Shown here one piece after another: positions 30,792 through 40,341 of a stretch of DNA of 64,000 bases. The DNA is taken from contig CABIYE010000001.1 in the NCBI GenBank assembly GCA_902362865.1, positions 248,001-312,000 on the forward strand. The letters run 5' to 3'. The notes beneath the pieces are model-generated. The model searched no databases. It was not told the origin of the DNA and saw only the letters and a program-made list of their open reading frames with translations. Numbering within the stretch: position 1 is the first letter of the stretch; the number at the start of each line of letters is the position of its first letter. The position numbers were made by a program, and so were the translations under genes. Origin of the DNA: Clostridiaceae bacterium. Lineage in GTDB: Bacteria; Bacillota; Clostridia; Lachnospirales; Lachnospiraceae.

Positions 30792-31583
30792 ATGAGATTC
30801 AGACCATGCATTGATATACACAACGGTAAAGTAAAGCAGATTGTGGGAGGAAGCTTAAGAGACAGCGGCGACCGGGCACAGGAAAACTTCGCGTCGGAAT
30901 ACGACAGCGCTTATTATGCAAAATTGTATAAAAAAGACGGGCTGACGGGAGGACATATTATCCTTTTAAATCCGGCTTCTTCTGAGTATTATGTAGCTAC
31001 AAAGGAACAGGCATTGCGCGCATTGCGTGCTTTTCCCGGCGGAATGCAGATTGGCGGCGGGATTACGGCGGAAAATGGAGTGGAATATATCCGTGCGGGT
31101 GCAAGTCATGTGATTGTTACCTCCTATGTTTTCCGGGACGGAGAAGTTCTGTGGGACAATCTGAAGAAGCTGGTGGCAGCAGTGGGAAGAGAGCATGTTG
31201 TCATTGATGTAAGCTGCAGGAAGAAGGGCGGGGAGTATTATATTGTAACAGACCGCTGGCAGACATTTACCAGAATGAAAGTAACCGTAGGAATGTTGGA
31301 AAAACTGTCCGGTTATTGCGATGAATTCCTGGTTCACGGGGTGGACGCAGAAGGAAAATCTTCCGGTGTGGAAGAAGAGCTGGTGAAGGTTCTTGCCGGA
31401 TACGCGGGACGCCCGGTTACTTACGCGGGAGGCATCGGAAGTATGGAGGATTTGGACCGGTTTAAGCAGATCAGTAAAGGCAGACTTGACTTTACTATCG
31501 GCAGTGCGCTGGATCTGTTTGGCGGGAAACTGCCTTATGAAACGGTAAAAAAGGAATATGGACAGTCTATGAGCAGTCTGTGA
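30792..31583 (+). CDS. hisA: Eukaryotic-type HisA isomerase
   Basis: 263 aa TIM-barrel protein that resembles the fungal and plant form of phosphoribosylformimino-AICAR-P isomerase (histidine synthesis, fourth step) rather than ordinary bacterial HisA: it starts RFRPCIDIHNGKVKQIVGG, and contains GGHIILLNPASSEYY, MQIGGGITAENG and VTYAGGIGS. It lies nine bases after paaK and far from any other his gene in the window. Ribosome-binding site TAGGAG. Assignment to the eukaryotic-like subgroup is from motif memory. Confidence 0.85.
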   Translation: MRFRPCIDIHNGKVKQIVGGSLRDSGDRAQENFASEYDSAYYAKLYKKDGLTGGHIILLNPASSEYYVATKEQALRALRAFPGGMQIGGGITAENGVEYIRAGASHVIVTSYVFRDGEVLWDNLKKLVAAVGREHVVIDVSCRKKGGEYYIVTDRWQTFTRMKVTVGMLEKLSGYCDEFLVHGVDAEGKSSGVEEELVKVLAGYAGRPVTYAGGIGSMEDLDRFKQISKGRLDFTIGSALDLFGGKLPYETVKKEYGQSMSSL

Positions 31584-31599
31584 ACAGTTTATAAATTGG

Positions 31600-31628
31600 T
31601 TGAATTGCTTGCATGATAGTGCTAAAAT
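31600..31628 (+). promoter_or_regulatory. Sigma-A promoter of secA
   Basis: TTGAAT (31600-31605), a 17-base spacer and TAAAAT (31623-31628), about 45 bases before the secA start. Confidence 0.7.
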
Positions 31629-31673
31629 GGTGAGTGAATCTTTTGAATATTGGACAAGGAGTTAGGAAATACC

Positions 31674-34238
31674 ATGGGTTTTTTACAAAAAATATTTGGG
31701 ACACACAGCGAGAATGAATTGAAGAGGATTTATCCGATTGTTGACCATATTGAAGAGCTTGAACCTCAGATGAAGGAATTATCCGATGAAGAGCTGAGAG
31801 ATAAGACGAAGGAATTTAAGAGAAGGCTGGCGGATGGAGAGACGTTAGATGATATTCTTCCGGAAGCATTTGCTGTAGTGAGAGAAGCGGCATCACGTGT
31901 TCTGGGAATGCGTCATTACCGGGTACAGTTGATTGGCGGAATTATTCTGCATCAGGGGCGTATTGCCGAGATGAAGACCGGTGAAGGTAAGACCCTTGTG
32001 TCGACGCTTCCGGCATATCTGAATGCTCTTACCGGAGAAGGGGTACACATCGTTACGGTCAATGATTACCTTGCCAAACGTGATGCGGAGTGGATGGGGC
32101 AGGTTCATGAGTTCTTGGGACTTAAGGTCGGTGTTGTGCTGAATAGCATGGATAAGGATGAAAGACGGGAAGCATATAACTGCGATATTACCTATGTGAC
32201 GAATAATGAATTAGGTTTTGATTATCTGCGAGACAACATGGTAATCTACAAAGAACAGCTTGTTCAGAGAGGATTGAAATTTGCAATTATCGATGAGGTG
32301 GACTCGGTATTGATTGATGAGGCGAGAACTCCGTTGATTATTTCGGGGCAGAGCAGTAAGTCCACGAAACTTTATGAAGCGTGTGACATCCTGGCGCGCC
32401 AGTTAGAGCGGGGTGAGGCAAGCGGAGAGTTCTCCAAGATGAACGCTATTATGGGTGAAGAAATTGAGGAGACGGGAGACTTTATTGTAAATGAGAAAGA
32501 GAAGAATGTAAATCTGACCGAAGATGGCGTGAAGAAGGTTGAGAAGTTCTTCCACATTGACAACCTTGCCGATGCAGAGAACCTGGAGATTCAGCATAAT
32601 ATTATTCTTGCTCTGCGTGCGCATAATCTGATGTTCCGTGACCAGGATTATGTGGTGAAGGACGATGAAGTACTGATTGTAGATGAATTTACCGGACGTA
32701 TTATGCCGGGGCGCCGTTATTCTGACGGACTTCATCAGGCGATAGAAGCGAAAGAGCATGTGAAGGTAAAGAGAGAAAGCAAGACGCTGGCTACGATTAC
32801 CTTCCAGAATTTATTTAATAAATTTGAGAAGAAGAGCGGTATGACGGGTACTGCCCTTACAGAAGAGAAGGAATTCCGGGAGATTTACGGCATGGATGTT
32901 GTAGAAATCCCTACCAATGTTCCGGTTGCCCGTGTGGATCTGGAGGATGCGGTATATAAGACGCAGAAAGAGAAGTTCCGCGCGGTATGTGATGCCGTGG
33001 AGGAGGCACATGCCAAAGGCCAGCCGGTTTTGGTTGGTACGATTACGATTGAGGTATCAGAACTTCTGAGCGGTATGCTGAAAAGAAGAGGAATCCAGCA
33101 TAATGTCCTGAATGCGAAGTTTCATGAGATGGAAGCGGAGATTGTAGCGCAGGCAGGCCAGCATGGCGCAGTTACCATTGCCACCAACATGGCAGGACGT
33201 GGTACGGATATTAAGTTGGACGATGCGGCGAGAGAGGTGGGCGGACTTAAGATTATCGGTACGGAGCGGCATGAATCCAGGCGTATCGATAACCAGCTGC
33301 GCGGACGTTCCGGGCGTCAGGGGGATCCGGGTGAATCCAGATTCTACATTTCCCTGGAGGATGATTTGATGCGTCTATTCGGTTCAGAGAAGCTGATGAA
33401 TGTGTTTAATACACTTGGAGTGGAAGACGGAGAACAGATTGAACATAAGATGCTGACGGGCGCTATTGAGAGAGCGCAGCAGAAGATAGAGAGTAATAAC
33501 TTTGGCATTCGTAAGAATCTTTTGGATTATGACCAGGTTATGAATGAGCAGAGAGAAATTATATATGAAGAGAGGCGTCGGGTTCTGGATGGCGAGAGTA
33601 TGCGGGATTCCATTTATCATATGATAAATGAATACGTGGAGAATCTTGTGGACAGCAACATTTCGCCGGATCAGGAGCCGGAGGACTGGGCGCTGGCAGA
33701 TTTGAATGTGACTCTTCATAATACGATTCCGATGGAACCTGTGAGCTTAGAGGAAGTAAAGAACTTAAATCAGAAAGAGTTTAAGCATATGCTGAAAGAA
33801 CGTGCGGTCAAGGCTTACGAGATGAAAGAAGCGGAATTCCCGGAAGCGGAGCAGCTCAGAGAGATTGAACGTGTAGTTCTTTTGAAGGTGATTGATGGCA
33901 AATGGATGGATCATATCAATGACATGGATCAGCTCCGGACGGGAATCGGCCTGCAGGCATATGGACAGAGAGATCCGAAGATTGAATATAAGATGGTTGG
34001 ATATGAGATGTTCGACGAGATGACGAAAGCGATTACGGCAGATACCATCCGTACGTTGTTCCATATTCGGATTGAACAGAAGGTAGAGCGTGAAGAGGTG
34101 GCGAAAGTAACCGGAACGAACAAAGATGACAGTGCGGTCCGCGCGCCTAAGAAGCGTGAGACGAAGAAGATATATCCGAATGATCCGTGCCCGTGCGGAA
34201 GCGGTAAAAAATATAAGCAGTGTTGTGGAAGAAAATGA
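31674..34238 (+). CDS. secA: Preprotein translocase ATPase SecA
   Basis: Motor ATPase of the Sec pathway; 854 aa. Walker A-type GEGKT ([13 protein letters not shown]), DEAD-like [12 protein letters not shown], the helicase motif [14 protein letters not shown] and the C-terminal zinc tail [13 protein letters not shown] are present. The ATG at 31674 (MGFLQKIFG) is chosen over a TTG eight codons earlier that lies within the GGAG region. prfB follows after 16 bases. Confidence 0.97.
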   Translation: MGFLQKIFGTHSENELKRIYPIVDHIEELEPQMKELSDEELRDKTKEFKRRLADGETLDDILPEAFAVVREAASRVLGMRHYRVQLIGGIILHQGRIAEMKTGEGKTLVSTLPAYLNALTGEGVHIVTVNDYLAKRDAEWMGQVHEFLGLKVGVVLNSMDKDERREAYNCDITYVTNNELGFDYLRDNMVIYKEQLVQRGLKFAIIDEVDSVLIDEARTPLIISGQSSKSTKLYEACDILARQLERGEASGEFSKMNAIMGEEIEETGDFIVNEKEKNVNLTEDGVKKVEKFFHIDNLADAENLEIQHNIILALRAHNLMFRDQDYVVKDDEVLIVDEFTGRIMPGRRYSDGLHQAIEAKEHVKVKRESKTLATITFQNLFNKFEKKSGMTGTALTEEKEFREIYGMDVVEIPTNVPVARVDLEDAVYKTQKEKFRAVCDAVEEAHAKGQPVLVGTITIEVSELLSGMLKRRGIQHNVLNAKFHEMEAEIVAQAGQHGAVTIATNMAGRGTDIKLDDAAREVGGLKIIGTERHESRRIDNQLRGRSGRQGDPGESRFYISLEDDLMRLFGSEKLMNVFNTLGVEDGEQIEHKMLTGAIERAQQKIESNNFGIRKNLLDYDQVMNEQREIIYEERRRVLDGESMRDSIYHMINEYVENLVDSNISPDQEPEDWALADLNVTLHNTIPMEPVSLEEVKNLNQKEFKHMLKERAVKAYEMKEAEFPEAEQLREIERVVLLKVIDGKWMDHINDMDQLRTGIGLQAYGQRDPKIEYKMVGYEMFDEMTKAITADTIRTLFHIRIEQKVEREEVAKVTGTNKDDSAVRAPKKRETKKIYPNDPCPCGSGKKYKQCCGRK

Positions 34239-34254
34239 TGAAAGAGGTGATAGA

Positions 34255-35359
34255 GTGGTAGAACTGGATCAGTTTAAAAGTATCATCAGCTCTTATGAAG
34301 AACCTCTCGCTGAAATGAGGGATTCACTTTGACGTCTCCGGCAAAGAAAAGCGAGTAGAAGAGCTGGAGCGAAAGATAGAAGAGCCGGGATTCTGGGATG
34401 ACACAGAAAAATCCCAGAATATAATGAAAGAATTGAAGAACTTGAAGGATTGTCTGGAAGAGATGCAGAGTCTGGAGGAAAAGTATGAGGACATACAGAT
34501 TCTTCTGGAGATGGCATATGAGGAAAGCGATCCGTCCATGGTTCCGGAGATTGAAGAGGAAGTCCGGGGATTTGAAAATCAGTACGAAGCTCTGAGAATC
34601 CGGACTCTGCTGTCGGGAGAATATGACCGCTACAATGCGATTGTCACACTGCATGCGGGGGCGGGAGGCACGGAGTCCTGCGACTGGGCAGGGATGCTGT
34701 ACCGTATGTACGGACGCTGGGCAGAGCAGAAGGGCTTCGGAATTACTGTGCTGGATTATCTGGATGGTGATATTACCGGGATTAAGAATGTAACTTTTGA
34801 AGTCTGCGGAGAGAATGCATATGGTTATCTGAAGTCCGAAAAAGGCGTACACCGCCTGGTTCGGATTTCCCCGTTTAATGCGGCAGGCAAACGGCAGACG
34901 TCATTTGCGTCCTGCGATGTGGTGCCGGATATTGAGGATACCATTGATATTGAAATTGCGGAAGACGATTTGAAAATTGACACCTACCGTGCCAGCGGCG
35001 CCGGAGGTCAGCATGTCAATAAGACTTCTTCGGCTATCCGCATTACCCATCTGCCTACCGGGATTGTGGTACAGTGCCAGAATGAACGGTCTCAGCATCA
35101 TAACAAAGAGAAGGCGATGCAGATGCTGAAGGCAAAGCTTACTCTGCTGAAAGAGCAGGAGCAGGCAGAGAAGGTGTCCGACATCCGCGGTGAAGTGAAA
35201 GAAATCGGATTTGGCAATCAGATACGTTCCTATGTTATGCAGCCGTATACGTTGGTGAAGGATCACCGGACAGGTGAGGAGACCGGCAATGTGGCAGCAG
35301 TTCTGGATGGGGCAATTGATATATTTATTAACGCATATTTAAAACAGAAAGGTCAGTAG
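34255..35359 (+). CDS. prfB: Peptide chain release factor 2, with programmed +1 frameshift
   Basis: RF2 terminates translation at UGA and UAA. The gene is read as 25 codons from GTG 34255 (AGAGGTG five bases upstream) up to CTT at 34327-34329, then a UGA stop at 34330; a +1 shift resumes at GAC 34331 (DVSGKEKRVEEL) and runs to 35359, giving 367 aa. The AGG-GAT-TCA-CTT-TGA-C layout is the classical autoregulatory site. The SPF anticodon-mimic tripeptide (SPFNAAGKRQT) and the catalytic GGQ (SGAGGQHVNKTSS) are both present. It follows secA, a common Firmicute order. Confidence 0.95.
34318..34333 (+). promoter_or_regulatory. RF2 programmed frameshift site
   Basis: An internal Shine-Dalgarno-like AGGG (34318-34321) lies a few bases before the slippery CTT (34327-34329) and the in-frame UGA followed by C (34330-34333). 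When RF2 is scarce the ribosome slips by +1. Confidence 0.93.
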
Positions 35360-35377
35360 CGATACGAGGGAGAAGAT

Positions 35378-36598
35378 ATGGTAAATGTAGCAGTACTTGG
35401 ATATGGAACAGTTGGATCTGGTGTGGTGGAGGTTATCCGCACAAACCAGGAGGTTATCAATCAGCGGGTGGGTGAAACACTGAATTTAAAATATGTGCTG
35501 GATTTACGGGATTTTCCCGGAGACCCGGTACAGGAGATCATTACCCATGATTTTGAAGAGATTGTTCAGGATAAAGAAGTAGATATTGTAGTGGAGGTTA
35601 TGGGAGGAATCGAGCCGGCCTACACATTTGTGAAGCGTTCGCTGGAAGCAGGGAAGAGTGTGGCAACCTCCAATAAAGCTCTGGTGGCAAAACACGGCGC
35701 GGAGCTTTTAAAGATTGCGAAGGAGAAGAATGTGAATTTCTTGTTTGAGGCAAGCGTAGGTGGAGGAATTCCGATTCTGCGGCCGCTTCATTCTTCGCTT
35801 ACCGGAGATGTGGTGGAAGAAATTACGGGGATTTTGAATGGGACCACCAATTATATGTTGACAAAGATGTTCTATGAAGGCGCTAATTATGATGAAGTCC
35901 TGAAAGAAGCCCAGGATAACGGGTATGCGGAACGCAATCCGGAAGCAGATGTAGAAGGTTACGATGCCTGCCGCAAAATTGCAATTCTTGCGTCTATCAT
36001 TTCAGGAAAACAGGTGGATTTTGAAGATATTTATTGTGAGGGCATTACGAAGATCACGGCAGATGATATGAAATATGCGAAAGAGATGGGGATGACGATC
36101 AAGCTTCTTGCTACCTGTAAGCGGGAAGGAGATAAGATTTGTGCTATGGTTTCTCCGTGCCTGCTCCATAAGAGTCATCCGTTATTTAATATCGACGGAG
36201 TGTTCAATTCTATCTTTGTACATGGAAATATGCTGGGAGATGCGATGTTCTACGGAAGCGGGGCAGGAAAGCTGCCGACAGCAAGTGCGGTAGTAGGAGA
36301 TATCGTGGAAGAGGCGAAGAATCCAGGTAGGAATTTAGGTGTTATGTGGAGTGAGGAGAAACTGGAGCTGGAAGGAAAAGAGGAATTGAAGAGACGCTTT
36401 TTTGTCCGGATGAAAGGTTCTCCGGAAGTTGTAAAAGGAAAGCTTGCGGCGGATTTCGGTGAGATTGAATTTGTGAACATCGAAGGTATGCAGGGTGAGT
36501 TTGGATTCGTTACGGCATTGATGCCGGAGGGCGAATATGAAAAGAAAGCGGTAGCTTATCAGAGTGAGATTATCAGCATGATAAGAGTGGAAAAGTAA
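35378..36598 (+). CDS. hom: Homoserine dehydrogenase
   Basis: Reduces aspartate semialdehyde to homoserine, the branch to threonine and methionine; 406 aa. The nucleotide-binding GYGTVGSGVVEVI is at residues 8-20, the catalytic region includes ILNGTTNYMLTKM and the C-terminal 65 residues look like an ACT-type regulatory domain. Ribosome-binding site GGGAG. It is followed at 30 bases by an ApgM-like gene and then lysC, forming an aspartate-family cluster. Confidence 0.95.
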   Translation: MVNVAVLGYGTVGSGVVEVIRTNQEVINQRVGETLNLKYVLDLRDFPGDPVQEIITHDFEEIVQDKEVDIVVEVMGGIEPAYTFVKRSLEAGKSVATSNKALVAKHGAELLKIAKEKNVNFLFEASVGGGIPILRPLHSSLTGDVVEEITGILNGTTNYMLTKMFYEGANYDEVLKEAQDNGYAERNPEADVEGYDACRKIAILASIISGKQVDFEDIYCEGITKITADDMKYAKEMGMTIKLLATCKREGDKICAMVSPCLLHKSHPLFNIDGVFNSIFVHGNMLGDAMFYGSGAGKLPTASAVVGDIVEEAKNPGRNLGVMWSEEKLELEGKEELKRRFFVRMKGSPEVVKGKLAADFGEIEFVNIEGMQGEFGFVTALMPEGEYEKKAVAYQSEIISMIRVEK

Positions 36599-36628
36599 GA
36601 ATCGGCGGATGGAAAGAGGGCGGCAGTT

Positions 36629-37831
36629 ATGAAGTATGTGATTGTTCTTAGTGATGGAATGGCAGGAAGACCGTTAGAAGAGCTTGGCGGCAAAACGACA
36701 CTGGAGGCGGCGGCAACTCCGGTTATGGACCGGCTGGCGCAGAAGGCGGAAATCGGGATGGCGGCGATGGTTCCGGAAGGAATGGCGCCGGGAAGTGATA
36801 CGGCGAATTTGTCTGTAATGGGTTATGATCCCAGGGAGTATTATACAGGGCGTTCTCCTCTGGAGGCTCTCAGTATAGGCGTGGATATGGCAGATTCGGA
36901 TGTGTCTTTTCGCTGCAATATTGTGACGCTTTCGGAGGAAGAAGAACCGTATGAAGAAAAGATCATGCTGGATCACAGTTCTGATGAGATTCCGACAGAA
37001 GAAGCGGCAGTATTGGTAGATGCCCTGAAGGAAGGACTGGAGAGAGAAGGCTATTCCTTTTATGTAGGAACCAGCTACAGGCATCTTTTGATTCAGAAGA
37101 ACGGGAAACTCATAGAGCTGACTCCGCCTCATGATATCTTGACGAAGCGAGTGGGAGAGTATCTGCCTCAGGATGAAGTGCTTAGAGATATGATGAAGAA
37201 GAGTTATGAGATATTAAATCATCATCCGATAAATGAAGAGCGCAGAAGGAGAGGGCTGAAGCCGGCGAATTCTGCCTGGTTCTGGGGAGCCGGCACAAGA
37301 CCGTCCCTTGCACCTTTTGAAGAGAAGACCGGAAAGAAAGGCGTAATGATTTCTGCGGTAGATCTTTTGAAAGGAATTGCCGTAGGTGCCGGAATGGATC
37401 GGGTCATTGTGGAAGGAGCCAATGGAGGGTTGCATACCAATTACGCCGGTAAAGCGGACGCAGCGGTAGATGCCCTGCTGCATCAGGGTTATGATTTTGC
37501 ATATGTCCATGTAGAGGCTCCGGATGAGATGGGGCATCAGGGAAGTGTGGCTGATAAGATTACTGCGATTGAACAAGTGGATGAAAAGGTAGTGGGAAGA
37601 ATTGTGGAAGGACTTGATGAAGCGGGTGAAGATTACCGTATTATGGTGCTTCCGGATCATCCGACTCCCATTTGTGTGCGTACGCACACGAGCGAACCGA
37701 TTCCTTACCTGATTTATGATAGTAGGCGGACGGTGGACGGCGTCCATACATATAGTGAAGTAAAGGCAGCAGAAAGCGAATGGAAGTGGCCGGAAGGATA
37801 TCGGCTGATTGAGCATTTACTGGAGATTTAG
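36629..37831 (+). CDS. apgM: ApgM-type phosphoglycerate-mutase-like protein, proposed homoserine kinase
   Basis: 400 aa alkaline-phosphatase-superfamily protein of the archaeal-type cofactor-independent phosphoglycerate mutase group. The N-terminal metal and phosphate region is VLSDGMAGRP, the active-site Ser region is PGSDTANLSVMGYDP, and metal-binding HVEAPDEMGHQG and DHPTPICVRTHT are visible. Proteins of this type next to hom and other threonine genes have been proposed, from genome context, to be a non-orthologous homoserine kinase. Here it sits between hom and lysC, which favours that role over glycolysis. No ThrB is seen in the window. Confidence 0.85.
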   Translation: MKYVIVLSDGMAGRPLEELGGKTTLEAAATPVMDRLAQKAEIGMAAMVPEGMAPGSDTANLSVMGYDPREYYTGRSPLEALSIGVDMADSDVSFRCNIVTLSEEEEPYEEKIMLDHSSDEIPTEEAAVLVDALKEGLEREGYSFYVGTSYRHLLIQKNGKLIELTPPHDILTKRVGEYLPQDEVLRDMMKKSYEILNHHPINEERRRRGLKPANSAWFWGAGTRPSLAPFEEKTGKKGVMISAVDLLKGIAVGAGMDRVIVEGANGGLHTNYAGKADAAVDALLHQGYDFAYVHVEAPDEMGHQGSVADKITAIEQVDEKVVGRIVEGLDEAGEDYRIMVLPDHPTPICVRTHTSEPIPYLIYDSRRTVDGVHTYSEVKAAESEWKWPEGYRLIEHLLEI

Positions 37832-37865
37832 GGAAAAGGATGAGAGACAAAAAACAGGAGGGCGT

Positions 37866-39080
37866 ATGTTAGTAGTAAAGAAGTTCGGCGGCAGTTCTGT
37901 CGCTAATAAAGAACGTATCTTCAATGTTGCAAAAAGATGCATTGAAGATTATAAAGCGGGGCATGATGTGGTGGTGGTTCTCTCTGCCATGGGAGATACT
38001 ACCGATGAACTGATTGAGCTTGCGCATAGTATTAATCCAAATGCCAAGAAAAGGGAGATGGATATGCTTATGACTACGGGAGAACAGGTGTCTGTTTCCC
38101 TGATGGCGATGGCAATGCATGCGCTGGATGTACCTGCCGTGTCATTGAATGCATTTCAGGCAGGAATGGTGTCCACCTCCAGTTATGGCAACGCCAGATT
38201 TAAAAGGATTGACACGAAGCGTATTCAGCACGAGCTGGATGCAAGAAAAATCGTTATTGTGACAGGATTCCAGGGAGTGAACAAGTACGATGATATCACA
38301 ACTCTGGGAAGAGGCGGTTCGGATACAACGGCGGTTGCGCTGGCGGCGGTGCTCCATGCAGATAAATGTGAGATTTATACAGATGTGGATGGTGTTTACA
38401 CTGCGGATCCCCGTGTAGTGAAGAATGCAAGGAAACTGGATGCCATTACTTATGATGAGATGCTGGAACTGGCAACGGTAGGAGCAAAGGTACTGCACGG
38501 CAGGTCTGTGGAGATGGCAAAGAAATATGGAGTGGAGCTGGTAGTACGGTCGAGTCTGAATCGTTCGGAGGGAACCGTTGTCAAGGAGAAGGTAAAGATG
38601 GAAAAAATGTTAATTACAGGCGTGGCAGCCGATAAAAATACAGCGAGGATTTCAGCGATAGGAGTAGAAGATAAACCGGGAACAGCGTTTAAAATCTTTA
38701 ATACCATGTCAAAGAATCATATTAACGTAGATATTATTCTTCAGTCAGTAGGCAGAGAGGGGACGAAAGATATATCCTTTACTGTTTCAGAGGATGATTT
38801 GGAACCTGCCCTTCAGATTTTGGAAGAACATAAGGAAGCTCTGACAATCCAGCAGATTTCCTACAATAGGGATGTGGCGAAAATCTCTGTAGTCGGCGCG
38901 GGAATGATGAGTAATCCAGGCGTGGCAGCGAAAATGTTTGAATCTTTGTATAATTCCAGGATTAACATTAATATGATTTCGACCTCTGAAATCCGTATTA
39001 CAGTCCTGGTTGATGAAAAGGATATTGACAAGGCGATGAATGCAGTCCATGAAGGCTTTGCACTGGCATTGACCGATTAA
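37866..39080 (+). CDS. lysC: Aspartate kinase
   Basis: Phosphorylates aspartate at the head of lysine, threonine and methionine synthesis; 404 aa. The kinase domain begins VKKFGGSSVANKERI and carries the TLGRGGSDTTAVALAA motif; two ACT domains (about 265-335 and 345-404) allow feedback control. The ATG at 37866 with AGGAGGG four to five bases upstream is chosen over an upstream start inside apgM. Its stop abuts the stop of the convergent XRE gene with no space for a terminator. Confidence 0.96.
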   Translation: MLVVKKFGGSSVANKERIFNVAKRCIEDYKAGHDVVVVLSAMGDTTDELIELAHSINPNAKKREMDMLMTTGEQVSVSLMAMAMHALDVPAVSLNAFQAGMVSTSSYGNARFKRIDTKRIQHELDARKIVIVTGFQGVNKYDDITTLGRGGSDTTAVALAAVLHADKCEIYTDVDGVYTADPRVVKNARKLDAITYDEMLELATVGAKVLHGRSVEMAKKYGVELVVRSSLNRSEGTVVKEKVKMEKMLITGVAADKNTARISAIGVEDKPGTAFKIFNTMSKNHINVDIILQSVGREGTKDISFTVSEDDLEPALQILEEHKEALTIQQISYNRDVAKISVVGAGMMSNPGVAAKMFESLYNSRININMISTSEIRITVLVDEKDIDKAMNAVHEGFALALTD

Positions 39081-39467
39081 TTATTTTGAATGTGAATCAA
39101 GAAAACCGGTAATGATACGTTTGTTGTCATCAGAAAGAGAGCGGAATTTTGTAATCAGCTCCGTCTCTTCTTCTTTGAGATAGAGCGTATTTCCGGTTTT
39201 GATGTCAAGTGCCATGTAATATGGCACTTTTTCTTCGGAAAAGCTTTGGACAGGATTGGAAAGGTTGCCATTTACCAGCTGTTCTAAAGTTACATGATAA
39301 AAGGAAGCAAGGCGCAGCAAAGAATCCAGATCAGGGGTACGCTTACTATTCTCATAGTTTGAGTACGCCTGTCTGGAGATGTTAAGCATATCACTTAAAT
39401 CACCCTGGTTCAGATTGTTTGCATCCCTTAAAGCACGAAGGTTCTTCGCAAGCTGAATATTGGCCAT
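39081..39467 (-). CDS. XRE-family transcriptional regulator
   Basis: 128 aa with an N-terminal Cro/CI-type helix-turn-helix (about 5-60: LRALRDANNLNQGDLSDMLN then SRQAYSNYENSKRTPD) and a C-terminal region of unknown fold. The ATG at 39467 is preferred because GGAGGT lies six bases upstream; the ATG at 39473 would abut that site. Target genes are unknown; the neighbour on the same strand is a CYTH gene. Confidence 0.88.
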   Translation of the reverse strand: MANIQLAKNLRALRDANNLNQGDLSDMLNISRQAYSNYENSKRTPDLDSLLRLASFYHVTLEQLVNGNLSNPVQSFSEEKVPYYMALDIKTGNTLYLKEEETELITKFRSLSDDNKRIITGFLDSHSK

Positions 39468-39497
39468 TGCCATACCTCCATCTGTTATTACAGGTTT

Positions 39498-39506
39498 AGT
39501 ATAGCA
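39498..39506 (-). promoter_or_regulatory. Extended -10 element of the XRE gene
   Basis: TGCTATACT on the minus strand, 30 bases before the start codon, without a clear -35. Confidence 0.45.
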
Positions 39507-39545
39507 ATTAACCAGAAAAATAGATAATTATGCGCCGAAAAGAAG

Positions 39546-40007
39546 CTAAGTGGCGGAATGCAACAAAATGTTGCTCAAGGTGCTGTTATGGTAGGCGGGC
39601 GAGAAGGTCACATCCTCTGCAAACCAGGAGGGGGGGACGAAGGTGTCTGCCGCCTCTACGGAAGGAAATTCTACTTCTGCTAAGACTAGGGGAGCAAGAT
39701 CGCCGTGGAAAGTATCAAGTTCAATGAAGAGGTTGTCCGTGTAAGGAATGACCTGTCTTGTCTTTTTTATCAATCTTCCGTCAATCTTTGTTTTTAAGTG
39801 TTCATATGCATTGGCGGTGAGAGGAAGATTGTATTCTTCCCGAACCATGAGGCCTTTAGATTTGTAGGTCAGAATATAGTCCTCATTATCCTTGCGGATT
39901 CGTACCACCGGACCTGTGCAGAGGTATCCCTGTTCGATATGGTGGGTTTCTGTGACAGTTAAGTTTTCGGGGATGTGGTGAATCAGATATTTTCGTTCGA
40001 TTTCCAT
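39546..40007 (-). CDS. CYTH domain protein
   Basis: 153 aa protein of the CYTH/triphosphate tunnel metalloenzyme superfamily, opening with the hallmark MEIERKYL (ExExK). Alternating charged residues (VVRIRKDN, LTYKSKG, FIELDTF, LAEVEFPS) fit the tunnel barrel, and it may hydrolyse inorganic triphosphate or bind nucleotides. The ATG at 40007 has AAAGGAG seven bases upstream. The exact substrate cannot be read from sequence. A structured repeat element starts 38 bases upstream. Confidence 0.88.
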   Translation of the reverse strand: MEIERKYLIHHIPENLTVTETHHIEQGYLCTGPVVRIRKDNEDYILTYKSKGLMVREEYNLPLTANAYEHLKTKIDGRLIKKTRQVIPYTDNLFIELDTFHGDLAPLVLAEVEFPSVEAADTFVPPSWFAEDVTFSPAYHNSTLSNILLHSAT

Positions 40008-40044
40008 GTATGGACTCCTTTCCGTCTGTAAAAAGTAATTATTA

Positions 40045-40245
40045 AATATTACCATTCACAGCACCCCACCCGCATGCGCATTCGTCGCATCTTCGATGCT
40101 CCAGTCCCGCTCCTTACGGAGCTAAGAATGCTTATGCGGGTGGGGTGACTGCTCCACAGACCGGATTTGAAATCCAATATATCTTCTTACGTGCAAGCAC
40201 GACGAATCCATATTGAATTTCAAATCGGCTGTGAATGGTAATATT
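40045..40245. repeat. 201-bp nested inverted-repeat element (MITE-like)
   Basis: Ends are perfect 17-bp inverted repeats (40045-40061 with 40229-40245, arm AATATTACCATTCACAG). Inside are two further arms: 40062-40083 with 40126-40147 (20 of 22 match, GC-rich) and 40164-40180 with 40210-40226 (16 of 17), capped by small hairpins (GCTCC/GGAGC, GCATC/GATGC, CGTGC/GCACG). No reading frame is convincing. AATATT at both ends could be either part of the repeat or a target duplication. It is the main content of the 334-base gap between the CYTH and DJ-1 genes. Confidence 0.75.
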
Positions 40246-40341
40246 AAAATCATAATATAAAAAAAGTAAATTGTAAATGCATTGATTTTTTTGAGGTTGT
40301 TTGTTACTGTTTAAGAGAAGATATTTTTAGGAGGGTCAATA

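Noticed and set aside
40045..40245. Riboswitch or T-box leader for the DJ-1 gene
   Set aside because: The outer arms are perfectly symmetrical and the element is not followed by a terminator/antiterminator pair; a mobile or palindromic repeat fits better.
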